Shown here piece after piece: positions 45,974-54,815 of a stretch of 64,000 bases of DNA. Source of the stretch: Bremerella sp. JC817 (GTDB lineage: Bacteria > Planctomycetota > Planctomycetia > Pirellulales > Pirellulaceae). The position numbers were made by a program, and so were the translations under genes. Numbering within the stretch: the first letter of the stretch is position 1; each line of letters begins with the position of its first letter. The notes beneath the pieces are model-generated. The model saw only the letters and a program-made list of their open reading frames with translations, made no database searches and was not told the origin of the DNA. The stretch is taken from positions 1 through 64,000 of the forward strand of contig NZ_JBFEFG010000266.1 in the NCBI RefSeq assembly GCF_040718835.1. Reading direction: 5' to 3'.

Positions 45974-46230
45974 GATGCTTGCCTAGCTCCTACGGTTGCG
46001 GGTTCGAGTCGACGAGGAAGAAACGAGATCGCGGAACATCACTGGCGATGATTCTGGATCATGCCGCAGGTCGTTCCATCGAGAGTACCAGATTAACGGG
46101 ACGCTTCAGAGTAAGTTTCGCGGAAATTCATCGACGGCGTCAGCTTTCTCCAAGAACGTCAAACGCCACGCCATCGGGAACAAGATGACGTGGCGGACGA
46201 TGCGTTACCATTGGGGTCTCGATTCATCGG

Positions 46231-47442
46231 TTAGCGAGCAATCGAGATCGAACTGCCAGGTCGAAGTACGTTCAATGCCAGGCCGTCGATCGGGCGGACA
46301 TACAACAAACTACCGTCGACTTTCACGACTTGCACTTTGCCGTCGATGGTATGTTCACCACGGCGGCTATGGATCTGGATGGCCAACGTTTGACCAACGT
46401 TCATGTTGGTTGCCTTGGGCAGGTGCATGGCGGCAGCCGACTGCTGCTGCAGGACGAACTCGACCTTGGTGCTGATGATTTCTAGTCGCGAGGCAACCGG
46501 AATGCTCAACGGCTCGCTGTCCTGGATCACCATCATGGCGGGGCTTTCGGTGGCCATTTCAGCCGAAACCGTCGCGACCTGCGACTGGCTGAATGCTTCC
46601 TGCTTCTCAGCGGAGCCAACATGGACCGGGGCGTAGAAGCTGGCCTGAGGTGCTTTCTCGACCGGAGCTTCTGGCATCGGCACGATCGCGGCGTCTTGCA
46701 GGTTCGCCGGAGCCGCAGTCTGCAGCGGAGCAGGTGGTGGAATCGGTGGCAGTGGTTCGCCCATTCCAGGAGCCGTTTCACGACCGGGAACTGCTGGGGT
46801 CGGAACTGTTTCGCGACTGTCCTGGGTTGCCGGAAGCACGCTGATCGGCGGGCACGCGGCCAAGGCTTGAGCGGCCATCGAGCGGACGTCGGCGGAAGGC
46901 TCGTGCCAACACCCGTCGGTCTCGCCATAGGCCATGTCTTGCAGCTTTTCCTGGATTTTCTCGGTGCAGCAGGTGCTGCTGCAACCATCGTTGCACGCAC
47001 AGTTCCCCGCGGCAGTTGCCACGGTTTGAACGGCCGTCTTGCGGACTTCTTCGGTGCAGTCGCTCAGGCCAGCCAGGATGGCGGCTTCGACTTTGCCTTC
47101 CTTGTCGTAGCACCCACAACCGATGGTCGCCAGGTACTTCAAAGCCTTGATCTTCTGCGGTGCAAGGTCTTCTTCCGCTTTGATCTCAGCCGCGGCCTTG
47201 ATGGCTGGGTTGGGGGACTGAAGATTGAGCGGGTCAGCAATCCGCTTCAGTGGTGGCTTCTTTTCCCACTTCGGATGGTTGCCATGCTTGTTGATCCAAT
47301 GGGCGTTCGCAGCATCGAACGATTGAGGAATGCCGAGCTTGTTCCACACCGTAACGGTAGGCGGAGCGGAGTGGATGGCACATCCGTTAACGAACATGGC
47401 TACGCACGCGAATGCGGCGTACGGCAGTGAAGGCCTGACCAT
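46231..47442 (-). CDS. Cys-rich lipoprotein with HEAT-like repeats
   Basis: A 403-residue lipoprotein. A signal peptide ends in 'AMFVNGCA', Cys21 being the lipidation site. Residues 85-215 are helical with HEAT-like spacing ('KIKALKYLATIGCGCYDKEG', 'VEAAILAGLSDCTEEVRKTA', 'PSADVRSMAAQALAACPP') and unusually many cysteines, including 'NCACNDGCSSTCC'. A Pro/Ala-rich stretch follows, then a small beta-rich C-terminal domain ('GQTLAIQIHSRRGEHTIDGK') with a weak PilZ-like look. AGGA lies 8 bases before the ATG. It sits between the two giant pseudo-caspase genes on the same strand and may be a periplasmic partner of them. I know no named function for the family. Confidence 0.8.
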   Translation of the reverse strand: MVRPSLPYAAFACVAMFVNGCAIHSAPPTVTVWNKLGIPQSFDAANAHWINKHGNHPKWEKKPPLKRIADPLNLQSPNPAIKAAAEIKAEEDLAPQKIKALKYLATIGCGCYDKEGKVEAAILAGLSDCTEEVRKTAVQTVATAAGNCACNDGCSSTCCTEKIQEKLQDMAYGETDGCWHEPSADVRSMAAQALAACPPISVLPATQDSRETVPTPAVPGRETAPGMGEPLPPIPPPAPLQTAAPANLQDAAIVPMPEAPVEKAPQASFYAPVHVGSAEKQEAFSQSQVATVSAEMATESPAMMVIQDSEPLSIPVASRLEIISTKVEFVLQQQSAAAMHLPKATNMNVGQTLAIQIHSRRGEHTIDGKVQVVKVDGSLLYVRPIDGLALNVLRPGSSISIAR

Positions 47443-47752
47443 GAGAGCGTTCCTGTTGGTTTTGGGGCAAGTCCGATGAATTCCAAATGTCGGGGTCGGC
47501 TATCCTGCAACGATTGTGCACGATAGGAGACTCCCCACATGCAGTACCATCGGAGTCAACGCCCCTCAAAAACAGTATTCAAGATGCTTGCGCAATCATT
47601 GTCCTAGCCTGCTAGGTTTTCGTGATCCGAAAACTTGACGCATTTTACCTGGCTGGCTTTGCGGGTTGCGTAAAATTTGAAAGTGCGTTGTCTCTAACAA
47701 CTAGGTAGTTGCTAGCGTGCTATCGCAGCACTGTCGTCAATAAGCCAGCATG
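47443..47752. other. Intergenic region, 310 bp, with a perfect hairpin
   Basis: This separates the Cys-rich lipoprotein gene from the upstream 1,606-residue gene. GTTTTCG (47616-47622) pairs with CGAAAAC (47628-47634) around a 5-base loop. Further on, ATTTTAC and GTAAAAT form a weaker 7-bp repeat. There is no T-run, so these are more likely operator or leader structures than terminators. No gene was seen. Confidence 0.45.
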
Positions 47753-50700
47753 CTAGTTGAATTGAAGTTTGTAGATGGGAGAGCGTTGGTTCGCCGGCGA
47801 GGCCTGAGCGGTCGTTTCGGTCGATTTAATTCCGCCAGAAGTTTGTCGGCCACTGGTCTGCAGTGTGTAATTCGTCCCCGGCTTGAGTTGTGTGCTTTCA
47901 AACACCCAGGTAAACCCATCTGGAGCCAGTGTCGGCTGGAGCGGGAGTTCCTTGATGCTTGGTTTGTACTGCGGATCTTTGGTCGCTCTGCCATTCACGA
48001 AAACCACTTGGGTCCGAATGACCATCAGTGGCTGGGGGTTGCCATCGGTCGGATCGGCCAGCTTGGGACCGACACGAATGATCAGGTCGAGCGGATCCGA
48101 CTTCAAATCGGCGCGATTCACGGCTCGTACCCGCAATTTGTGGGTCGTCCCTTCTTCCCACTTTAAATCCGCCGGTCGGATATTGAGGATGAACTGAGGC
48201 ACACGCAGGAAGATATCGCTTTGGTTCGGCACGATGTTGCCCACCAGCGGCTCCAGGATGGAAGGCTTGTCGGCGATCGTTTTGCCAGGGCCAGGCTCCC
48301 CAAATTCTAGATACTTGATGCCGGAAGCCTTGTCTTCGGTTGGGATGGTGACCTTCACGCCATCGTTGACAGCGATCGCCAAAGGAGAAGGGGCGATGTT
48401 GATTGTTGGCGGATCTTTATCGATGACCACCGGCACACGGAGGCTTTCGACCATCTTCGATCCGTTATAGATCTCGACAACAAAGTCCCCAATGAACGTT
48501 TCGTAAGTCGCCGCCGAGAGTCCGTTGGCAACGATATCTTGCAGCGACGACGTGATCACCAGCGGACCTTCGGCCTGGGCTGTGGTCAACTCGGCGGCGA
48601 ACGAGCGATTCGAGTACAGGGTCTCAGTGAAGTTCAAGCGAGCCGATTGAAAACCATTGCCAGCTTCCAACAGACCGAGCTGGATCATGTCAGGGTTAAT
48701 CTCGGTGGCACCGTTGAAGCTGTTGGTGTCGGTCGAAATAGCCATCAACCAGTCGACCGTCTTGCTATTGCTGGGCAAGATAATCGGAAGCCGATTCGCG
48801 GGCCAATCCGATGCCATCACCTCGACCGGCAAGGGGGGCTTTTGCTCGTCTTCGACATGGGGCACATATGCATCCAAGCGTAATGCCTGAAAACCGGCCG
48901 AAGCGTCGGCGTCGATCTTGCCGGTGTTCAGATGCATCACCTTGCGAAACGCCCGTCGCAAAGTAGGCTGCTTTTCTGAAGACGCGATATCGATCAGCAG
49001 CGGACGCAAAGGAGACTTGGAGCTATCGAGATTCAAAACGGCTCCGAGCGTCGCCGTGCTGTCTGGCGAATTCAGCATGCCATACGACTGACGGCGAATC
49101 AGTTCGGAATCTTCAAAGACGTTATCAAACTGCCAGTCCCACTCGACGCGAATCGGTATCTTGGCGAGGTTATGCGGCAAGGTGCAGAATCCAACCAAAG
49201 GTTGTTCGTCCCAGGTAGCCCTTGGCATGGCACGACTGCCGGTGATTGGCTGCACCATCATCTCGAGCCGCGAGAGCTTATCGGCGGGATAAACGGCCGG
49301 CTGGAAGTCGAGGTATTCGCTCGGATTGCGGGGAACCCATTCGACCCACCGCATCCAGCGTACCGGGTTGCCATCGGCGTCTTTGTGCTCCGTGTCTTCG
49401 ATCACCACTAGCAAGCCATTGGTCAGGCTGGTGGGAAGTACCTTGCCGGGCGAACCTGGTTTGCCGTCGGGACCCGGGGGACCAGGCGGTCCGGTGAAAC
49501 GAAGCCATTGGCATTGGTTCTCGTCGACCGCTTCGTTAACGATCCGGCCTCGCAGGCGTGTTGCAGGAGGAGGAATCTGATCGACCGGCGGGGCCTGAAT
49601 TCCGGTGGCAATGCCGGTCGGTAAGAAGTCTTTGCCAAGGTTCACCAAGGGACGCTCGAAGCTGGCAACCCGCCACGGGGCGAGCTCCGCTTCCTGACTG
49701 TTGGCACCGCCTGTCGCTGGCTTGCGATGATACTGCGAAGAGAATATTCTCCCCGTTGGCATGATGCTGCCAGCTGGCCGCACGGCCGGATAGAGCGACA
49801 CATTCAGGCTGCGTGGGACACGCGAGCGGTTCATCACGCCCAAACGATATTCCGACGGGCGGTTATCGAAGACGGGGATTTGCACGCGGTTGCCATAGAA
49901 GATGCCAGACTGATCGGCACCGGTTTGCTGCACGATCAACTCGACAACTTCTGCCCAAGGCAGCGTGACATCGAGCTTGCCGACGCGACTTCCTTCGGCA
50001 CCTGGGGGAATGTATTGCGTCGGAATCGAAAGCGAAACAATCTCGCGCTGGGCGGTGCGAATATCAGGAATCTTTCGCCGTACCGCGTTCGCTTCGCGGT
50101 CGAGTAACGCCGTGACCGTTCCTTTGATGATGAGCGGTCCGCTGGCATCGATTGTGTAGTTCAGGGTTCCCTTCACCGGATCGAAACTACCGTTGTCGAA
50201 CGAGACTTCCAACGCGTTGTTATCGTAAGCAACCTCGAAGGTGACCTGTCCAGGCGGGAAGTTGGTGGCTGTCAGATCGAAAGCAACTTCGACCGGCTTG
50301 CCGATTTCATACAAGGTGACCGGTTGGTTCTCGGCGCCACGTTGAATTGTCAGGCGAGGGATCTTTTCCTGAACCGGGAAGCGGAATGGCAGCGGTGGAA
50401 CTTCGCCGACGATCTGGGCCATGTTGCGCCAATCGATCGTCCGGACACGAACCTGGTAGCGAACCTGATCACGGTAGTCGGCATTGGTCGAAAGATTAGC
50501 CGGGACGGTGTTGCCGAGCGTGACGAAGGCTTCGTTACCGTCGGTCGCGGGCGGCTCGCCGGCAGCGGCGATTTGAAGGTAAGTTGATCGCAGGCGTTCC
50601 ATGTTGGCTGCCGAGGCCCGCGGGAGTTCTCCCTGAGAAAGCTGCATCAGGAAAGGAGTCGAACTATCGATGTACGAGTAAGGCGGAACGGATTGCTGCG

Positions 50701-52573
50701 AGAAGGAACGGAGCGATTGAGACATCTGCAATCGATCGGCGGCCGATGGCAGCGATGTCTTCAGATAACCGATCAGGCGAATCGCTTCCGCCATTTGAAA
50801 GTTTTGATTCTTCGTCTGCGGATCGAGTGGTGAGATGGTCATCTCGACATTGGTCAGTCGACGTAGCGAATTAATATTGGCAAGGGCACGATCGACGACG
50901 CCCACGTACGGAAAGTTTTCGAGCGGTTCGCCAGACTCGTCGCTGGAGGGGACTTCCAACATGCCCACCGTGATCTCTTCGATATCTTTCAGCAGCGATT
51001 CGTAATTGGAAACGGTCGAGTTGCTTCCGGTGTATTCATACCAACGCGTGATCTCAGGTACCTGGTAAACGCAATAGTTCCATCCCAGGATCGCATCGCG
51101 TGAGGTTGTGCCTGCCGTGGTTAGTTCGGCGCTCCATGCTTGCTCGTAAGGGGTACCGACAAACTGGTTCCACGCTTCGATCAAATTGTCGGCCGGAGTA
51201 TCACTTAGAGGGGGAATCGATTGAATGGCCTGGCCGTTCTTCATGTTGGCCAGCAGCGTTTCTAGCGAAGCTTTCATCTTGGTCAGCTTGTCTTCCGGCA
51301 CGCTACCGGTGGCAAACAGCAAACGAAACTGGTAGCCGATCAGGTAGCTGTCGAGTCGACGAAAGTATTGCGGAGCGAAGTCGATCGGACTCCAGACCAT
51401 GCCGCCACGCTCGGCCGGTGGCTGAGCCAGTTGATCGCGAAGCTGCCACACTTCATGCAAGGTGACCCAGCGTGGATCCTCATCCGTGGTCTTCTTGCCG
51501 TCTGGTTTGCCATCGGATGCGGCATCAGGCTTGCCATCCGCAGGGGCTGCTTTGGGTGGGGCAGGGGGGACCGGCTCTTTCTTTTCCAGGGCGTCCTTGG
51601 CCTCGTCTTCGGGTGAGGGTGTCTTTCGGAAATAGCGACAAATGAAGATCGCTGGAAACCCATCGGTCAGAATTCCCTGGCCACCTTGGAACAGCCGAGG
51701 CGTCTGGACAATTACGCCTTCGCCAAGATGGTCTTTCACGCGAACGCAAATGTGATGGTACAACTCGTCGAGCGTCAGCACATCGTCGCTCGACATGTCG
51801 ATCAGATCTTTGCCGATGAACGCCTCCTGAACCGCTTGCGAGAAGATCGAGTTCCGCTGTAGCGATAGCGATAGCGACTTCTGTCCGTTCTCGTGTGAAG
51901 TGATGATGAACAAGCTGTCGTCATCGCGAGCTTTCATCTCGGTTTCGAGAGCCGCGGTGAAGTTGTTCTCGTAAAGGTCGATCCTTCCATCGGTGACAAT
52001 CGTGCCGGCATCGAGCAGGACCAGCTTCATTGGGCAGTTCGCCGTCTCGATCCAGTCGAGCACGACATTCAAATCGAGGACGCCACTTTGCTGCCAGTTG
52101 GCGAGCGAGTTACGAAGGAAGGTTGGCGTGGCGACCACGACATGGGCGACACCGTCCTGATCGTATCGCAGGGTATGGGCCTGAATATAGAAAACACACG
52201 CGTCGTGACGCCCTGGCGTCTTACCGTCCGAGGCTTCGCTGGCCAGCAAGTCGATCGATGGGAAGTTCTCTTCCAGAGAGAGAGCTGTCAGATGAAACGA
52301 GCGTGGATCGTGGTTCCCTTTTTCGGCGATCGTATCGGCGACCGATGTATGGACCAAAGGCACGGTTGCCCAGAGATCGTATTCAATCGACTTTGCCGCA
52401 AAGAAGAAAGTGTGCTGTTGCCGAGGGGGAATGAGAAACCAGATCAGCGTTCCCAGCAGAATCAGGAACAGCATTGCCACGAAAATCAGGCGAACCGTCC
52501 GCTTCAACGGACGCCCTCCGTTGCCGGGGCGATGCTTCCAATCCTGCTTCATGCCGGGAGTAAGCTTGGCCAT
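47753..52573 (-). CDS. Giant membrane protein with a pseudo-caspase N-terminal domain
   Basis: A 1,606-residue protein. A basic N-terminal tail and one membrane helix (about 27-49, 'LIFVAMLFLILLGTLIWFLI') are followed by a caspase-like region (about 55-310). The His strand is 'CVFYIQAHTL' (His133), and the Cys strand reads 'LVLLDAGTIV' with Gly190 where Cys is expected, so proteolysis is unlikely. A Pro/Lys/Asp-rich spacer (about 318-362), a helical region, then many beta-sandwich-like segments to the C-terminus follow, including a Gly-Pro-rich 'GPPGPPGPDGKPGSPGK'. The layout matches the first half of the 1,772-residue protein, but no vWA domain was found. It is probably anchored in the inner membrane with its bulk outside the cytoplasm. 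Its function is unknown. Confidence 0.78.
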   Translation of the reverse strand: MAKLTPGMKQDWKHRPGNGGRPLKRTVRLIFVAMLFLILLGTLIWFLIPPRQQHTFFFAAKSIEYDLWATVPLVHTSVADTIAEKGNHDPRSFHLTALSLEENFPSIDLLASEASDGKTPGRHDACVFYIQAHTLRYDQDGVAHVVVATPTFLRNSLANWQQSGVLDLNVVLDWIETANCPMKLVLLDAGTIVTDGRIDLYENNFTAALETEMKARDDDSLFIITSHENGQKSLSLSLQRNSIFSQAVQEAFIGKDLIDMSSDDVLTLDELYHHICVRVKDHLGEGVIVQTPRLFQGGQGILTDGFPAIFICRYFRKTPSPEDEAKDALEKKEPVPPAPPKAAPADGKPDAASDGKPDGKKTTDEDPRWVTLHEVWQLRDQLAQPPAERGGMVWSPIDFAPQYFRRLDSYLIGYQFRLLFATGSVPEDKLTKMKASLETLLANMKNGQAIQSIPPLSDTPADNLIEAWNQFVGTPYEQAWSAELTTAGTTSRDAILGWNYCVYQVPEITRWYEYTGSNSTVSNYESLLKDIEEITVGMLEVPSSDESGEPLENFPYVGVVDRALANINSLRRLTNVEMTISPLDPQTKNQNFQMAEAIRLIGYLKTSLPSAADRLQMSQSLRSFSQQSVPPYSYIDSSTPFLMQLSQGELPRASAANMERLRSTYLQIAAAGEPPATDGNEAFVTLGNTVPANLSTNADYRDQVRYQVRVRTIDWRNMAQIVGEVPPLPFRFPVQEKIPRLTIQRGAENQPVTLYEIGKPVEVAFDLTATNFPPGQVTFEVAYDNNALEVSFDNGSFDPVKGTLNYTIDASGPLIIKGTVTALLDREANAVRRKIPDIRTAQREIVSLSIPTQYIPPGAEGSRVGKLDVTLPWAEVVELIVQQTGADQSGIFYGNRVQIPVFDNRPSEYRLGVMNRSRVPRSLNVSLYPAVRPAGSIMPTGRIFSSQYHRKPATGGANSQEAELAPWRVASFERPLVNLGKDFLPTGIATGIQAPPVDQIPPPATRLRGRIVNEAVDENQCQWLRFTGPPGPPGPDGKPGSPGKVLPTSLTNGLLVVIEDTEHKDADGNPVRWMRWVEWVPRNPSEYLDFQPAVYPADKLSRLEMMVQPITGSRAMPRATWDEQPLVGFCTLPHNLAKIPIRVEWDWQFDNVFEDSELIRRQSYGMLNSPDSTATLGAVLNLDSSKSPLRPLLIDIASSEKQPTLRRAFRKVMHLNTGKIDADASAGFQALRLDAYVPHVEDEQKPPLPVEVMASDWPANRLPIILPSNSKTVDWLMAISTDTNSFNGATEINPDMIQLGLLEAGNGFQSARLNFTETLYSNRSFAAELTTAQAEGPLVITSSLQDIVANGLSAATYETFIGDFVVEIYNGSKMVESLRVPVVIDKDPPTINIAPSPLAIAVNDGVKVTIPTEDKASGIKYLEFGEPGPGKTIADKPSILEPLVGNIVPNQSDIFLRVPQFILNIRPADLKWEEGTTHKLRVRAVNRADLKSDPLDLIIRVGPKLADPTDGNPQPLMVIRTQVVFVNGRATKDPQYKPSIKELPLQPTLAPDGFTWVFESTQLKPGTNYTLQTSGRQTSGGIKSTETTAQASPANQRSPIYKLQFN

Positions 52574-52751
52574 CGTGTCTCTCGTGATCAGGCGTCGATG
52601 TTGGGTACCAAAACAACGGTCCGCTCCTCATCCGAAAGAAACGATCCCATCCGAACCCACCCGGTCATTAAATCACACACACTTCGGGATTCAAGACACT
52701 CCCCAGGGGCGAAATGGGCACGATGAGTGCTGATTCGGTCCGGAAACGAAA

Positions 52752-52788
52752 AAAGCGGGTCAGCGTCTTATCGACACCAACCCGCTTT
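52752..52788 (-). terminator. Intrinsic terminator after the methyltransferase gene
   Basis: AAAGCGGGT (52752-52760) pairs with ACCCGCTTT (52780-52788); the minus-strand reading ends in a T-run. It lies just downstream of the methyltransferase stop. Confidence 0.75.
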
Positions 52789-52822
52789 CTGCTGGAGATT
52801 TCCTGAGAAGTCGTTCGTACCC

Positions 52823-54433
52823 TTACGATTGAACGAGCATCGCGGCCTTGCCAAGCCGCTGCAAGACTTCCTCGATGGCTTTTTTCACCACGATGTCGCG
52901 GGGCAGATTCGCCGTTTTGTCTCCCTTGGTCTGGATGACCAGCTTTCCTTCGTCGACCAGACGCTTCAGTTCTTCACCCAGTTGGGCATGGTCGCGGGTA
53001 CCATCGATCAAGGGAACCATATGACGTGCCAGGTCGTCGACCTGAACCGTTTCGTGGCGGCCGTTGGTCAAGCGAGTCGTATTGGCGGCCTGCATCCGGG
53101 CGACGCCTGAGGTCTTTGGATATTCCGGAACCTCGACGGTGAATCGCGAAGGATTGTATTGCAGTTCGATGATGCCACTAACCGTCATATGAATGAGGTT
53201 CGTCGCCAAAGATCGCTTGAGAGCCTCGATCTTGGTGGCATCGGCAATCACGCCATCCACCATCTTATCGATCGCCGACTGGAACAAGTCGTCGAACGAA
53301 ATCGCGGCCGGATAGCACTCCTTCAGCGTTTCGACGGTGTGAATCACTAGCGGGTCCTGCGTGCTGACCGTCTGACGAGTCAGTGGATTGACGAATGTAC
53401 GTGGATCGCCTGGCTTGGTGGTTTTGCTACGGTCGATCTGCTCGTCGAGGTTGCCCGCGACATAGGCCCCGTCCAGCGATTCGAGCTTCAAGGCTCGCGA
53501 CAGCTTAGCGTTTTTGCGGCAAAGCAGCGTCTGACGGAAGGTGCGATTGCGGACGAAGTCGGAGTACTGTTCGCGCTGGATGATTTCCGGAGCGATCCGT
53601 TCCAGGGTCTCGGCGACTTCTTTCGGGAAGTTGCCGGTCCACATGGTCGCCAATTGCGATTCGCCCAGATACTGCAGGTCGTGCTCTTGGGCTCGCTCGA
53701 CGAAGTCGTGGAAATAGAGCGGCGTGTTCTCTTTCTCGAGGTGTTCGTGAAAGAGGTAATTGTCCGACTGGCGACGCAGCAGTTGCAGTTCGCTGTTGAG
53801 CAGCATGCCATAGGCGCCCCGGTCGGCCGAAACGCTCTTGGCGAGAAATTCGAGCAAGGCCCGAGCTTGTTGAATGCGACGAGGTACTTCGCTGACGTTG
53901 CGGACATGGAAGCTCATCATGTCGCGGATCATGCCGCGCATGTGCCAGCCGGGGAAAGTGTTGTAACTGATGTAGGCGATGCCATCTTCCGTCAGGCTGT
54001 TCTGACAGACTTCCAGAATACGGTTCTGGATCTCTTCGCTGACCCACGAGAACACACCGTGGCAAATGATGTAGTCGAATTCGCCCATCGACTCGTCGAT
54101 GTCGGCACAATTCATGTGCAGCAGTTGGATGTTCGACAGCCCGAGATAGCTGATGTTTTCTTCCCCTTGCTCGATCTGTTTCTTCGACAGATCAACCCCG
54201 ACAAATTCGCTCTCGGGCAGGGCTTCGGCCATAGGAATCAAGTTGCCGCCGGCAGCGCAACCAATCTCCAGGACGCGGCACTTGCCAACCGGAGCAGGGC
54301 TCAAACCGAACAGGTGCCCCACCGTGGCCATTCGTTCTGGGTGAGACTGGCGGAAGGGATGGCTTGGATACGGAACGACGTCGTAGCTGTACTCTTCATC
54401 AGCCAAGGAAGGCATATTATCCGCGGTGCTCAT
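52823..54433 (-). CDS. SAM-dependent methyltransferase with PKMT-type regulatory domain
   Basis: A 536-residue protein (ATG 54433; a GTG 12 bases upstream is also in frame). The N-terminal class I methyltransferase has motif I 'VLEIGCAAGGNLIPMA' near residue 56, 'FVGVDLSKKQIEQGEENI' and 'FDYIICHGVFSWV'. From about residue 215 it continues into the regulatory and C-terminal domains of the rickettsial-type protein-lysine methyltransferases, with 'HFVERAQEHDLQYLGE'-like sequence ('FHDFVERAQEHDLQYLGESQ') and a winged-helix-like end 'LKRLVDEGKLVIQTKG'. Relatives methylate lysines on outer-membrane proteins. It sits inside the T6SS neighbourhood, divergent from the second FHA gene. The substrate is unknown; it could be a modifier of a locus protein or unrelated. 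Confidence 0.82.
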   Translation of the reverse strand: MSTADNMPSLADEEYSYDVVPYPSHPFRQSHPERMATVGHLFGLSPAPVGKCRVLEIGCAAGGNLIPMAEALPESEFVGVDLSKKQIEQGEENISYLGLSNIQLLHMNCADIDESMGEFDYIICHGVFSWVSEEIQNRILEVCQNSLTEDGIAYISYNTFPGWHMRGMIRDMMSFHVRNVSEVPRRIQQARALLEFLAKSVSADRGAYGMLLNSELQLLRRQSDNYLFHEHLEKENTPLYFHDFVERAQEHDLQYLGESQLATMWTGNFPKEVAETLERIAPEIIQREQYSDFVRNRTFRQTLLCRKNAKLSRALKLESLDGAYVAGNLDEQIDRSKTTKPGDPRTFVNPLTRQTVSTQDPLVIHTVETLKECYPAAISFDDLFQSAIDKMVDGVIADATKIEALKRSLATNLIHMTVSGIIELQYNPSRFTVEVPEYPKTSGVARMQAANTTRLTNGRHETVQVDDLARHMVPLIDGTRDHAQLGEELKRLVDEGKLVIQTKGDKTANLPRDIVVKKAIEEVLQRLGKAAMLVQS

Positions 54434-54815
54434 GAGCTCTTTCACGAAGAAGGCAAAGAGGATAGGACGAGTGGATCCCGGGTTCGCTGCCCAGGGAGCA
54501 ATAAGGTCTTATTCTTCCCACAAACGGGAAATGTGTCGTCTCCAAAGTCGGAAAAGTCGACGGAATCTACCAGTTTTACCAGAGAATCTTGTCGGTTGCA
54601 GTCATGGAGACAATTGGGAAAACCTGCACGATGTTGCCGAATCTGTCGATTATGCCGCAACTATCTGGGGCAATCACCGACACTTACGATAGGGCGTGTT
54701 TTAAACTTCAACCCGGTTTGGTGTTACGTCGTATTTGTTTGACGGGTCAGAGTGATACTGATCTAATCGAATTCCTGCAATCGTTCCCCCTAAAATTAGG
54801 TGCAGATTCAACATC
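54434..54815. other. Divergent intergenic region, 382 bp
   Basis: This lies between the methyltransferase (minus) and the second FHA gene (plus). It holds one rightward promoter candidate (54739-54767). No gene or strong repeat was seen. Confidence 0.5.
54739..54767 (+). promoter_or_regulatory. Candidate promoter of the second FHA gene
   Basis: TTGACG, a 17-base spacer and TCTAAT lie about 49 bases before the ATG at 54816. Pattern match only. Confidence 0.4.

Noticed and set aside
53654..54742. Plus-strand open frame of 362 codons
   Set aside because: Antisense to the methyltransferase gene; no domain and no sensible start context.
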